DNA of 64,000 nucleotides, from assembly GCA_029204225.1 (NCBI GenBank), contig MU832069.1, forward strand, positions 1-64,000, in the 5' to 3' direction. The notes beneath the pieces were generated by a model that saw only the letters and a list, made by a program, of their open reading frames with translations, made no database searches and was not told where the DNA came from. The translations under genes and the position numbers were made by a program. Of this stretch, positions 1 through 12,000 are shown one piece after another (the stretch's first letter is position 1; each line of letters opens with the position of its first letter). The DNA is from Diphasiastrum complanatum (Eukaryota > Streptophyta > Lycopodiopsida > Lycopodiales > Lycopodiaceae).

Positions 1-420
1 TATGTGCCAAGTTAAAAATTTTGAAAGCGGCCTTACAACTGGCGCTTTTACCGAACACTGAAACCCAGAAGGTAATCAGAGTCAGTTTGAGGAAAATCCC
101 CACTTTATTGATAAATCTGAGAAGGTTACATTTCAAGTGTGTGACCGACCCTAGTCTCCGGGGCGCTAGCATGCCAAGGCGAGAGCCATGACAACATTCC
201 AGCAAGGGAGGCTGAGACTTGGTCGGAGCTCGCCCTGAGTCGCAACCCGCACTCCCCTATAGTATTGGTGTGATTCGGCACCCCCCCTCATACCAAGCAC
301 TCTACCCAAGCTGGTAAAGCACGTTTTTCTCTCTCTAGGATTTTCTCTTTCTAGAAAGTCATTTTCTCTCTCTAGATTTTACTGATCCCCAGGCTTCCTT
401 TAATCATGCCTAGATCGTGT
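1..420. other. Unassigned, probably repeat-derived DNA
   Basis: No coding region could be supported. The segment has a C-rich stretch near 281-287 and clustered CTCTCTCTAG / TTTCTAGA-type motifs at 330-380. This looks like degenerate LTR or untranslated retroelement sequence, but no LTR boundary, primer-binding site or polypurine tract was found, so it stays unassigned. Confidence 0.3.
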
Positions 421-494
421 GAGGTGATTGCACATCGATCTGAGCTCTCTGGACTTCGCTAGAACCGATCAAAGATTTTCAGCCATAGGAACTT

Positions 495-625
495 GGCGCC
501 GGCTGGATTCTGGTCACAGTGGCGCCGGGAGCAGCGCCGGCGCCGTTGGCGCCGGGAGCAGCAGGGGCGCTGCTGGCGCCGGGGACATAGCTGGTGCCGA
601 TGGCGCCGGAAGTAAAGCTTGTAAA
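495..625. repeat. GGCGCC-rich minisatellite
   Basis: The hexamer GGCGCC and close variants (GGCGCT, GGTGCC) recur at about 15-20 bp spacing, joined by GGGAGCAG or GCTGGT-like linkers. The array is much more GC-rich than its surroundings. Each frame reads as a Gly/Ala/Ser-rich low-complexity peptide on both strands, which is a by-product of the repeat, so I do not call a gene here. Confidence 0.6.
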
Positions 626-915
626 GGTAGCTTTACAACAATTGGTCATGCCATTACCATGTATAGTGTGGTCCCTAGACAACTCATTGTGTCCTTGTGG
701 TCCATAGGTAGCTAGTGGCGGAGGCTACGAACTGTGTGAGGATTGGATTATATGTAATATTGGCCCTCACGAAGGCCGCGAGTTATCTGGGATTAGATGT
801 GGTACTGGATTTCAACAATGGCCATTACTTAGTATTTGGTGGTAGTGGTGGTCCCCTCCGCCACTCTTTGCCCTAGGATTAGATTATATATGGCCCTAAC
901 AATGTACGTTGCTTA

Positions 916-1315
916 AGGTGGTTTCAGACTAGCGACAAGTCCTTTTGCCTTGCCCTTTGACTTGCCACCCATTTTCTGAAGTTTGGCAAGTGAGTTGATG
1001 GTAATGGACCATCCATACCCCCCTTCTAGACTTGGCTAACAAGTGCCACAATTTGATTGGCTAGTTTGAATCCCTTCAATCTGATTGTTCCATTTTTGTT
1101 ACGTTGCCCTTGGCAACTCAACATGTTGGGCAATGTCCCAAAGCCCAACAATGGTCTTGAGTTGCCCCTAATTGGCATGGGTCCCATGCCACCTCATCTG
1201 CCACATGGTGGCAACTCAAGCTAAGTCTAAAAGGGACCCATTTTTCCTCCCTGGACGAGTGGGAGGACTCCATTTTAAATTTGGGACTTGCCAGGCATGT
1301 AGTCTGAAACCACCC
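916..1315. mobile_element. MITE, Tourist/PIF-Harbinger-like, copy 1
   Basis: This is a 400-bp non-coding element with terminal inverted repeats. The left end reads AGGTGGTTTCAGACTA and the right end, inverted, reads GGGTGGTTTCAGACTA. It is flanked by TTA on both sides (913-915 and 1316-1318), matching the 3-bp TWA duplications made by PIF/Harbinger transposases. A diverged relative lies at 5215-5582, and the two share internal blocks such as GGCAAGTGAGTTGA and CACCTCATCTGCCA. There is no transposase, so it would depend on an element elsewhere. Confidence 0.75.
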
Positions 1316-1318
1316 TTA

Positions 1319-2400
1319 GTGCCTAGTGGTAGCAGTTGTCCCCAAACTTAATTTAGACATATTGATGTCGCAATTATTTGAGTAAGCACAAACTATATAC
1401 TAGATATCCTTCACTATGAGGCTAGCTATTAATGGTAGCTGAGCCTCGGAGGCGACAAAGCTTGCTACAAGATGGTAGCCAGCAGTCTGATGAAAAATAC
1501 CGTTGACTTAGCAGTTGGAGATTTAAGTTTTTGTGAGGGCTTTGCTATGGCGTGTAACTAGGCTCCTCTTGACCAGCCACAACATTCCACGTGAGCTTGG
1601 ACAATTTCAACACGTAATAGATACTTTGTGCCTATTCTACCCACTTTTTGAAAAGATTAAAAAGCAGAAAGGCATATGCTTGAAAATATATATATTCGGT
1701 GCGCTTTCCAGCCTGCGTGTCAAGTGTAGGCTGCCATGTCGCAGCATCAGACAAGTAAAAAAAAGTCAAACTGCTCATTACACTCTAAAATGTACATGTA
1801 AAAATTCAAAATATCCATCACGCAATGGAAGGCGCTAGGCACAGGCCATTCTGTCTGGTTCGGTTTTCCAAAAGATTTTGGGCTTGGCCTCGCCTAAAAA
1901 ATTCTGAAAATTCTTGTCTGGCAGAATGGCCCATGCCCAGTCCCTTCCATGGTACTTAGAAACAATATTTAATATTTAGTTTCTGACTTACATCGGGCAG
2001 TTGGTTTTAAGTAATTAGCTTACTATTCTAAGTTTCACTTAGCTTTTAGGTAGCTTCATTCATGTTTGCCGTTTCTACAGTATTTTATTTTAAATACTTT
2101 AATCTTCTTGTTTGATCATGGTTTTCCCATCATTTTTAGTAAAATCAGGGATAACTATTACTTAGAAACATTAGTGGGAATTCTTGAGTTGACGCTTGTT
2201 TACGCATGGACAAGAAGGGTAAGGAGTGAAGTGATGCATGGACCGAGAGGGATGTGCAAATTTTGGGCAAGTGAGGAAATTTTGGGCAATGAGGTAAGTG
2301 TCCAGGGTGTTGTTATATTTCCCAAGAAAGTTATGGGATAGAATGGTGAATGCCATGCAAACGACTAACTTCACCATCGTGGGGTCCTATTCGATGCGTC
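1319..2400. other. Intergenic, no supported gene
   Basis: Short open frames occur (for example 1533-1838 and 2066-2341), but they have no recognisable domain or splice structure and sit in AT-rich low-complexity DNA. Some of this is probably promoter or upstream flank of the ELL-like gene. Confidence 0.4.
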
Positions 2401-2407
2401 CTTTCCC

Positions 2408-2410
<3 letters not shown>

Positions 2411-2457
<47 letters not shown>
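2411..2457. repeat. (CT)n microsatellite
   Basis: An uninterrupted TC/CT dinucleotide tract of about 47 bp lies some 600 bp upstream of the ELL-like start codon, within the likely promoter or 5' leader. CT-rich tracts are common in plant leaders. A regulatory role here is inference only. Confidence 0.9.
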
Positions 2458-2459
<2 letters not shown>

Positions 2460-3060
2460 TCTCGAATCTGGATGTTCATTTCTTCGATGCGAGCGTCACA
2501 AATGCATCAGATCGCGAGTAGATTGCCTTCGTTCGGCAATTAATCTCACAAATGTTGCTGCTGTACTCGCAACACCATTGATATCTGTCATGATATGATC
2601 ATTTGGATGCATGCGGCTGTTGATTTGCGTCCTTTCAACTGATCCGATCCAGTCCTGAGAGTGCGAAAATCAACCAGCGCGGTGTTGTCCGAGGAAGTAG
2701 CAGTTTGTTTGAAGGATGTATCAGTTGATTTGTTTATGCTGATGTTGCCGTGAAACGTCACAAGTGAATAAATCTGCATATAAGATTATCGTCACTGCAG
2801 TAGTCGTATACTTCTTCAATCAAAGAAACGTCGTTTCACTTGTAACGTTATAGCAGATCAGAATGAATATGTAAAATACAAGGAACATTTAAGCCGTTAT
2901 TAATCTATTTCATCAGTTATAGAACTTCTGCTCTCTATCCCTCTCTCTGTGCTGCGTTGATCCGTCTGCAAGTCTGCGCCAGTCTGGGAATTCTAAGAAA
3001 GCTCCCTGACGCGGTTTGTGTAGAAAGAAGGTAAGTTGCGTTGCAGTCCTGATAAGTGTG

Positions 3061-5092
3061 ATGGACATGAATCAAGCCGCACCAGAAGTTGCAGCTGAAG
3101 CAGAAGATGTGGATCCTGTTGTGCCTACGAGTCAGGTAGGTGGACATGAAGTTCGACAGGATAACATCAGCGAAAATATCACTCGGGACCTTGAAATGGA
3201 GGATGGTGAGATAGTGGAGGAAGGTAAGGTTGGGGAGCAATTAGAAAGCAGCACTATCAGAGATATGACAAATGCGGAGACACAACCAACTATAGGAAGA
3301 GGAGGGCCTATCTATGAAGGAATACTTGGCAAACGGCCACAACATATAGCTGTGAATACATATTCTAAGCGACCCCACAATCAGTTGGGGCATACTAGTG
3401 ACTTTGTCAGGGACGACAGATTTATAAATTACCATCGAGACATCTACAGCAGGGGACCTGTGAATGAAGATGTAGGTGCGACGAGCGCAGATGTGCCAAT
3501 GCAAATTAATGCAGCAAGAAAGCCACCTTTATATAGGCCTCCGCGAAATTCAAGATCTATAAGCCCATCCACATCAAGACCTCGCAATCTGTCGAGACAA
3601 GATCCGAGTGAGAGCGTAACAGTTGCTGGTGGTGTACAAGACAATAGGCAAGTCTTCAAGTTAGATCTGTTATCGGCGAATAATGTTGATTGGGGAGACA
3701 TGAATGCTAGTCATAGTAGAGAAAATGTAGGTGAATCAGAAGAAGCTGTGCTTGAGATGGATATTACGTTTGTGAATCGGGATGCTGACGTACGGGATGT
3801 AATCACAAGCAGTGAACAGTAAGTAAATATGTCTGGAATTTTCAGTTTTCGCTGGAGATGGTCTATCTATTACGTCCAAATATGTCATGGAATATCCGCT
3901 TTTGTGCTCTGATTTATATATTATCTCTTTTAACTATAAAATTGTCAATGCAATTGTGTCAGATATAAGAAATATCACGAGGAGTTCAGTGAAAAATATC
4001 CAATTTACCTCCAGCTTGACAAAGTAATGAAAAGTTACAAGTATGCTTTCTTGCCTCATTTCTTAGAGAACTGAGTTTCATAAATATTTACAAGTATGCT
4101 TTCTTGCCTCATTACTTAGAGAACTGATTTCATAAATATTGTTAACAAGCTCCTTTTTTGTATATGGATAGAATATTGTCAAGAAAATTAAAGTGGGTCG
4201 CAGAAAATGCTCTTTTTCCTTATCACAAAAGGACACAGGAGACCAACATATGATAATTTCCGTGGCTTCATTTCTGGATTGCATTGCTTTTTTCCGAAAG
4301 ACATAGAAGTTAGACGGTCTCAGCTCTATCAACAGAGAGTGCATGGTTTGGGCCCAAACAATAAATTTATCTCACTACATGAAGTCATGCAGGGAGCATT
4401 TTCAGAAGCTACACACTGAAATAGCACTTGCTGAAAGAAGAGATAATAAGGAAGAGCAGGCTAACCTTTTGAAACTAATGAGAAATAATTTCAACCAAAG
4501 TAAAAAAGTGAGTAATATAATTTCAATAGCTGATTAATTCTTCACACTACCTTGTGCTAACATCTGTAATTTTGATGGAATCACAGCGATAAATTGAGTT
4601 GTTGGTTCTCAAACCCACAAAATTCTGGAAGGCGGATAAACTCAAAATTATAAACTCTTGAACTGGGTTGTATTGGCCTTGTTGTTAGTGAATATTTGCT
4701 CCATGCATCGTACTTAGTAGTCACGATTTCTCTATCATACTGTTTACGATTTTGTAATGTTGTGGGACTAGTAATTTCTGAGCTTTTACTTGTGGATTCG
4801 GAGGCACATTGGATTTACAAAGCAAATGTTTGTGTTTAATTCCAGAAAATGCAGGACTTTCAGAGAGCCTACAACTTCTTGCATGAGGATCTTAAGGTTC
4901 TAGTTCCAAGAAGAGTTTTTGAATTTAAGCTTACGTAATGTAATGAATTAGATTTGCTATTGGTAATTAGATGATCTTAGGTTAATTGCTATTTGGTTAG
5001 ATGATCTTAGGTTAATTGTTGGTCTTTTTTCTCTAATGCAGCGGATCAAGGAACTATGTGCAGATTTTGCAAAAAATCAGGGAAGAGTTTGA
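3061..5092 (+). CDS. Occludin/ELL homology-domain protein, five exons
   Basis: The exons are 3061-3818, 3963-4040, 4393-4507, 4846-4896 and 5042-5092, which join without a phase break to 351 codons including a TGA stop (350 aa). Introns are GT-AG; the first donor is GTAAGT, while the fourth (GTTCTA) is weak. Residues 1-250 are low in recognised domains, polar and partly acidic, with an EDGEIVEEG patch. The last 100 residues read as an occludin homology domain: YKKYHEEFSEKYPIYLQL, then EHFQKLHTEI, then FLHEDLKRIKELCADF, matching the family layout of a Y-x-E-Y-x-x-L helix and a final YLHxKLxxIKxLI helix. In animals the domain occurs in occludin and in ELL elongation factors; plant members are poorly characterised, so nuclear transcription elongation is only a possibility. 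The start is the first ATG in the open frame. Confidence 0.82.
4035..4140 (+). repeat. Tandem duplication spanning the exon 2 splice donor
   Basis: A unit of about 53 bp beginning TTACAAGTATGCTTTCTTGC is repeated directly (4035-4087 and 4088-4140) with a few mismatches. The first copy carries the exon 2 donor at 4041-4042. The second copy offers an identical GTATGC donor context at 4094-4095. Using the second donor would insert 53 bases and break the frame, so the upstream donor is the coding choice. Confidence 0.75.
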
Positions 5093-5214
5093 AATTTTTC
5101 ATAATTGCACAACCTCATTGAAATCATTTTTATGTAATGTAAGCTATGATCACATGCTAATTTCTAATCTTGTCCAAGATTGAGAATTAACAATGTTTTA
5201 TATTAGAAAACTTA

Positions 5215-5582
5215 TGGTTGTTTTAAACTAGCAATAAATCCCTTTGCCCATTTCACTTGATGCCGCCACTTTTGAACCTTGGCAAGTGAGTTGACCTATC
5301 CCTCTTTCAAATTACTTGTTGTGAGTGCTAATGGAAGCTGCAAATTTGATTAGCCCATTTAAATGTGTTATACCATTGGCCCATTTTTCTTAAATTGCCC
5401 TTGATAACTAAACATGTGAGGAGATGTCCTCAGGTCTACTTGGTAAGGGTTCCATGTCACCTCATCTGCCAAATAGTTGCAACTTAGCATAAGTCTGAAA
5501 AGGGGATCAAACACATTTCCCTCCGTGAAAGAACTCCATTTTGAATTTGGGACTTGCCAAGCAGTGTCGTTTGAAGCCACCC
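5215..5582. mobile_element. MITE, Tourist/PIF-Harbinger-like, copy 2
   Basis: A diverged, about 368-bp relative of the MITE at 916-1315. Its left end is TGGTTGTTTTAAACTAGC and its right end is GTTTGAAGCCACCC, with TTA on both flanks (5212-5214, 5583-5585). It starts about 120 bp past the stop codon of the ELL-like gene, so it may lie in that gene's 3' UTR. More substitutions in the inverted repeats suggest it is older than copy 1. Confidence 0.65.
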
Positions 5583-5585
5583 TTA

Positions 5586-7200
5586 GTATTTCTTGCATGT
5601 ATGATTTTTGCTAGACTATTTCTTTTATATACTTCTATTACGTTCCCTTATCTAAAAAGTAGTGTGTAAACTTGGAAATAATTTTTTCTCGTCAAAGTTA
5701 AATGCATAATGTGTTATCTTTGAGATGATGGAAAATTTTTATAATTAGCATCCTTTGCATGAATTAAGGACAAGTCATATTTTAAATTTGATGAAGGCGA
5801 GGAGGTTGATGGAAGTGAGCAGGCCTTCAACTCTCAATCAAGATTGCATGAGCCTTCAACTCTTAATCAAGGTAACCCACACACTTGTTCTCTCAATTCT
5901 AAACCTCAAAGTGCCTATGAATTTTGTTTAGTATTTTTTAAGTGTGACCTATCTTCAAATGAGAGAAATTTTTCAACTCAATGATACATTTGGTACTAAG
6001 ATGTATTGAAGTTTGGATAGATTACTCTACTAATATCTATTATCCTCTATTTAGGAGTTAAGTTGGGAGTTTTGTATGATGAATAGCGGGACATTCTAAG
6101 GTGTGGAATTTTTTTGCCTAATAAAGTGTTACCTTTGTAGGTCACGATAACAATCTCATTATTTTTAGCAATGAGCTTCTTGTTAATAACGATAGTGAGA
6201 ACAAAAAGGACATATTCTAGTGGATACAAGCAAAGCAACTAGCATTTGGGTATTGATAGAACCACTCAATACTTCATTCATTTTTTAACAATCAAGATAT
6301 ACAACCATTCAAATATTGGATCCTTATATAAGGATATTTCTAATATGTTTGCTAGAGAAACTAAATGTTCTTTCACAAAAAAATTAGCCTGATATGACCT
6401 CAAATACACAATAGAAAATATTAGCTCATAACCATTGTGTTTGAAATTAAGCCCACAGTTGTCTCCTTGGTGAATGACTAATTTCTATTTCATGATTCTT
6501 CCTCCACGTTTATTGATCATTGATCTAGGGCCGGATGAAACCAACTTTGGTTCTACGTCTGCTCATCTGATACCTGCAGGAATCACAAACTTAGACAGAC
6601 AATTTATATCCAATCCTATCATAATTTCAAGTTCAGATGTTAAGTTTAATAATTTGAAGTCATTGAAGACTTGGCCATCTTCAAAGACTTCCACAAACTT
6701 GCATTTAGAACAAGTTTTTAGAAATACATTACTTTTTCGACAGTCTGTAGAAATACACTAAGTGTCGGAACAGTCTGTTGAAATGAACTATGTTTTCAAC
6801 AGCTTTGGGTTTTTCGCATTTCTCCGAAATGCGACACTTGCATAGTTCAAAAGTTTAACTTGTGCAGTTCAAAAGTTTAACTGTGTTAACACTTTCGGCT
6901 TTTTCGCATTTTTTCGAAAAGTGCGAAGAGAGAGAAAATTCCCAAAGGTCATCTATTTTCATGAGTTAAACTATTTTAAAGACATCTTGGCCTTTTTTAG
7001 GGCACCTTCGCCTTTTTAGGGGCACCTTCAACTTTTTCGCAAAATCCTGAAGAGAGAGAAAATGCCGAAGGTCTTCTATTTTGAACGAGGGACGTTCCCA
7101 GCCACTTCCCAGAAATTTTTGAAGTGAGAGAAAACCACTTCATGTAAAATGCAAAGTGAGAGAATTTGCGACGTCCTCGTCCACGTCAACATCCCTAATT
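5586..7200. other. AT-rich intergenic DNA, no supported gene
   Basis: The open frames here (such as 6474-6761) show no domain. Between 6740 and 7150 short phrases recur: TTTTTCGCATTT, AGAGAGAGAAAA and CAGTTCAAAAGTTTAACT. These suggest decayed repeat DNA, possibly the internal 3' part of an element ending at the LTR at 7201. Confidence 0.35.
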
Positions 7201-7709
7201 TGTTGACAGTATATACTATATATAGTTGTCACAAAAGCCATATACTTCCAAGTACAATGGCTTACCTAATTAGGTGACAAACATTTAATGTAGTTAATAC
7301 ATGGATGCAATCTATAAATAGATCATCCCAGCACAAACTACTTGATGCTCTCTCTGATCAGAACACGGACGTCTACGACTCCTCAGTTTCTGATTAGACG
7401 ATGGTTGTCTTCATACTGCTCTTTCCATCTATTTCAGAACCAAACTTCACATTGAATCCATTTTTTCAGTAATACCACACACAAACCATTTCTAATCTCT
7501 TCGGTGGACTGTACTCTCCTTTTTGTGAGTATGAACTAATTTTTAAGATCTTGTTGGGCAATTAGAACACTTAAAACTGTGATTATATTTAGCATAAGCT
7601 TTCTATTAGACTGTTTTTGCATCTAGCAGTTGAATGTAATGGGAGAGCTGTTCCGCAATATTCCTACTGTCTTCTTCGTTCGCGTTCTTCTATCTCCCTT
7701 GCCCCATCA
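7201..7709 (+). mobile_element. Copia-type LTR (isolated 5' LTR)
   Basis: The segment begins TGTTGACAGT and ends CCCATCA, the TG...CA layout of an LTR of about 509 bp. It has a TATA box (CTATAAATAG near 7311). It is followed after three bases by TGGTATTAGAGC, a one-mismatch version of the tRNA-iMet primer-binding site. Only a short stretch of untranslated or gag-leader sequence follows before CACTA-related repeats begin near 7900, so the rest of the element is lost or displaced. The exact 5' boundary rests on the TG dinucleotide alone. Confidence 0.55.
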
Positions 7710-7712
7710 GAT

Positions 7713-7724
7713 TGGTATTAGAGC
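7713..7724 (+). promoter_or_regulatory. Primer-binding site for tRNA-iMet
   Basis: TGGTATTAGAGC differs at one base from the TGGTATCAGAGC site used by most plant copia elements to prime reverse transcription. It lies 3 bp past the inferred LTR end at 7709, which supports reading 7201-7709 as a 5' LTR. Confidence 0.65.
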
Positions 7725-7924
7725 GTAGCTCATATAAACTGAGCGATTAAGTGTGTTCTATTTGTATTACTGTTAGTATGTCTCATATAGGTAAACAAAT
7801 ACAGCTCAAGTTGTCACACAAAATGGTGGTAGCATTGAACTGAATGGATGTAAGTCGTGAAATAACAATTTGATCCATACAACTTCTTTTGAAGCTTGAC
7901 ATGCACAACTACATATATGTGTGT

Positions 7925-8400
7925 TTTGCCACGCGACGCTGCCACACAAACCCGATATTTAGCCGAAATTTTGACATTTTTCTTATGTGTGGCACTGCCA
8001 CGCGTGGCATATCCATGCCAAAACTTTTCCAAGGACCCTGACGGTGAAATCCAGGCTGGAGGTGAGGTCCGGCAAAAAAAATTTAATTCTACGTGCCACG
8101 CAAATTTTTTTTAAACCAAAACTTGAAATATGAGCGCCAAAATATGTCGGCGTGGCACAACCACGCATGGAAGTGCCACGTACTGTTGTTATTTAACCAA
8201 TTATCATCTGACATGATTCTTTTGGGGATTTGCCACGCGTGGCAAATCTCCAGAGAAAATTACAGAGTGATGGCTTTTTTTATTGCCACGCGTGGCAAAA
8301 TTTGTCAAAAAATTTGCCACACGTGGCAATATTAAAACACAATACTTAGAAAAATTTTGCTTTGGAAATTTGCCACGCGTGGCAGTGCCACGCATGGCAA
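7925..8400. repeat. Subterminal palindromic repeat cluster (TGCCACGCGTGGCA)
   Basis: Six full or near-full copies of the self-complementary 14-mer occur, along with half-sites such as GCCACGCGAC (7928) and GCCACGCAAA. Two copies (8371-8384 and 8386-8399) are separated by one base. The same unit appears at 12592-12605 at the opposite end of the CACTA relic. The arrangement suggests transposase-binding sites. Confidence 0.8.
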
Positions 8401-9084
8401 AATTAGTTTGTTGTAATTTTTTTTTTTATCTATTATGAATAATATGTTAATAAACAACAGCTTTATGATTAATCTAAAAGCAAATAAGATTTTTTTTTTA
8501 GATTTTGAATAAGTGTATACTTATAATAAAATGTGGACTAAAAATTAAATGATCATTATCTCAAATTATTATGCTCTGACGAATTGAAGTTATTATCAGT
8601 TGAATAGTACATGCTATCTTATATAATCAAAATTTGACATTAATTTCAATATGGTATTAATGGGTAAAAATATAAGCGTGAGCTTACTATGCATTTGAAA
8701 GGATGCTAAGTACCTTACATTTGAGAGCCCTGTGGTAGCTTGTTAAGCTAATTTGTTGATAAAAAAATTGCAATATTATACACCTTTGTGTGTTTGCAAA
8801 GATCAATGAATAGTCGAACAATATTGTGGCAAAGTGTATTATTATCTCAAAGAAGATGTTTTTTAATTATAATATATAAATAATCAACACATATCTTTTA
8901 ATTAGTTCACACATTTATTAATATTGATAAATTTTTCTAATTCTAAGTGATTGCGAGATGCGTTTGAAATGAAACTTTAGAAATGCAACATCGTAGAAAA
9001 ATATAATAATATTAATTTGAAAAATATATATATTGACCACAATGGATCATTTTATGACAAAATTATTTGTGATATGTACAAACT

Positions 9085-12000
9085 TTATTCATCATCATAA
9101 GATTCGAATTCATCAGCCAATAAATCTTGCAACTCATCTCCGCTAAGATGATTTTCATCATCACTATCGAAATCAAAACCTCTCTCAATATTGTCCTCAT
9201 GCAAAGAATCACTGTTGTCCTCTTCATCATCTGAGTCATCGGAATTATGAGAATCAATTCTCGGGTTTTCAATATTTATAAAACTCGGAGATATATGTAC
9301 ATCTTCATCAGATATACTTGTGTTGTCCAAATTTAGATCTTCCATTTCATTCTCAACATTCGCATTTTCGAATACATGTCTTGAGCATGGCTTAATTTGA
9401 ACAACATACCACCAATCTTTGTTTAGTCGATCTGGTTGAAAAAATACTTGCACATTTAGCAATGTTAGGATTAGATATTTGTTATGCTCACATTTTAATT
9501 CACAATAAATAGATGTAATTAAAAGTAGTGTAGATGATTAATATAACATTAATCACAATTGACAAAAAGAAAAAAATGTGAAATTCATGCACACCTGCTC
9601 ACAATGACGAAGCAACACCAATGTGTCTAAAAAGTCCATGTATAGTGGATTTTGAACCATTTCACATCAAACAACAAATATTTATCCATTTCACCAAAAC
9701 ACACCTCATATATGGCTTGTATGGTTCCTACATACTCAAGCTCTCAGAAATTGGACTTTGATCTCGAGCACTACTGCGACTTTCTTGATGAAAGGATGCC
9801 ATCACACCACAATCATAAGTTCGTTGTTTCATATCAATTGATTCAATGCGATGATGATGACCATATGCCCACATTGCACTATACTTTCGATACTGTCACA
9901 TGTTGATTATAATTAAAACAATAATCAATCATCGTACAAATTAAAATGGTTCACTTAAAAAAAATAGAGTTATAGACAAACCTTCCAATCACATCCTCTT
10001 GCAAATTCCCATTTTGTGTCATATATGAATTGTCCCTTTAATCTTGCTTGTTGGAGTGTATCAACCATCTAGTCTATAGTGCATTGGTTGGGCAATGGCT
10101 CAAGATCATATGAAGGTGTAGCTTGACCTCTATGCCTATTGCGTCGGTGTCGATTTCTAGTCAATACCCTTTTTTTCTTTCTTCTTCATATAATTCCAAC
10201 CATTTATCCATTACTCTTGAATTATATAGCATGAAGGTTGAAATTTTTTCTCTCAAACTAGGTGTCATTTTTTTAAGACTACCCATACCTTGAGGTTTTT
10301 CACCTTTCACATCATTGCTTTCCTCATCATGCCATGGTCGTGGAGCAGATAGATCTATTTGAAACAAAAGTTCGGTAACATAAAATAGAGATTCTTGCAC
10401 TAACCATCCCTCTGACATGCTTCCCTCTGGCCTTGTCTTTTGACACACAAAATCTTTCAACACTTTTATGAATCTCTCCAAGAAAAACATCCACCTATAG
10501 AAAATTTTAACACATCAATGAGAACATTCTGTTATTTATAATTTGAAAGAATCACACTACATTTATTGAAACCACTAAAATCAAATTCAAGTGTATCATA
10601 CCTTGAGTGCACAGGACCAGCAATACCAACTTCTTGGACCAAGTGCACAAGCAGATGCACTTGTATGTCTAGGATAGAAGTTGGAAAATCCCTCTCAAGC
10701 ATACATACAGCCTCCACCATATCTTCTTGCTTTGTTTGCACGTCTATCTCACGAATCTCCTTACCACACATCCATCTACATCATGTTTGTAGTATAACTA
10801 GATTTTAGTACATTCATATTATTTTATCAAACTTGTATTAGAAAAAAAAACATGCAATTTCATAAGATATCGATGTAAACAAAAAAAATTAAGTACCTGA
10901 CAACGAATGCTAATTTGTAAATGGCATCACGAAGTTGATCATTTAGACAACCACAAATGCACATTGGAAATATGTACTCGACCATCTTCAACCAATCATG
11001 AGATTTTAGACCATGGAGTTTCCCTTCAGCTGTGAATGATGTTCGTAGTGAATGAGCAAAACCCGTTGGTGTTCTCATCTCGCAAATGACTGACCGTACG
11101 TACTTATACTCTTCTTTCGTAAGAATCCAAGGGGCTCTTGGAATACTATAGGTATTTCCATCAATACATAATTTTGGCCAATACTTTTTTGTTTTGTTTT
11201 TTATTCTTGTAGATCATGCCTGGCAGAAATACTATCGTTGTCGCCCACCAAGTGTTTCCATATTGATTCACCCACATTTTTGAATATGTGCATAGGATCA
11301 GGCAAGTGACTGATCAAAAGGTTATTCCAATATGGTAAACAATGAAAGATGGATAGTCTTTTCATACCATGGATTGGCTTAGTCTCGGATTCAATCCAAA
11401 GTTTGTGCCAATCTGCCACGGACATTCTCTTTGGAGGCATTCTTGTTTCTGATCTTCCTCCAAAGCCTCTTCTATGAGCATTTCTAAATGGATGATTTTC
11501 ATCATGCAAGTACTTGCGATGATTTTCATACACAACTTTGTTTAAATGACGTGAGTGGCGAGCATCAATATTTGGTCCACAAATGAGACACGCGTGATAT
11601 CCAGAAGTTGTAAAACCTAAAAGAATCAAATCCAATTCGTGTTATAGATAGAATTCTTTTAAAGAATAAATATTGCATGTATAAAAAACAAATATACAAA
11701 CATTACAAGTGATTTCATTTTATAGTCACCTGAACAATCGCCCAATCCTGGATAGTCATGCATAGTCCACATTAACATCGCACGCAACAAAAATGTTTTG
11801 TCTTGAAGTGGAGGTGAGATGTCATATGCTTGGACTCCCTTCCATGGTAGTTATAGTTCTTCAATCAATGGTGCAAAGTAGATATCCATATTTTTTACTT
11901 TATGTTTTCCAGAAATTAGAAGTGCTAGCATGAGATGTCCTTTTTTGATGCTTAGCCAAGGTGGAATGTTATAGTTGACCAACACCACAGGCCAAGTAGA

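Noticed and set aside
428-715. 95-codon Gly/Ala-rich open frame
   Set aside because: It is produced by the GGCGCC minisatellite; the opposite strand is open too and neither has a domain.
3241-3701. Minus-strand open frames of 85-87 codons opposite the ELL-like gene
   Set aside because: They are antisense shadows of exon 1, with no domain or splice support.
7925-8400. Spaced palindromes as a CRISPR-like array
   Set aside because: Spacing is irregular, there are no unique constant-length spacers, and the sequence is a eukaryotic transposon end.
9652-9906. Plus-strand 84-codon frame within the CACTA relic
   Set aside because: It lies opposite the transposase orientation and has no recognisable motif.
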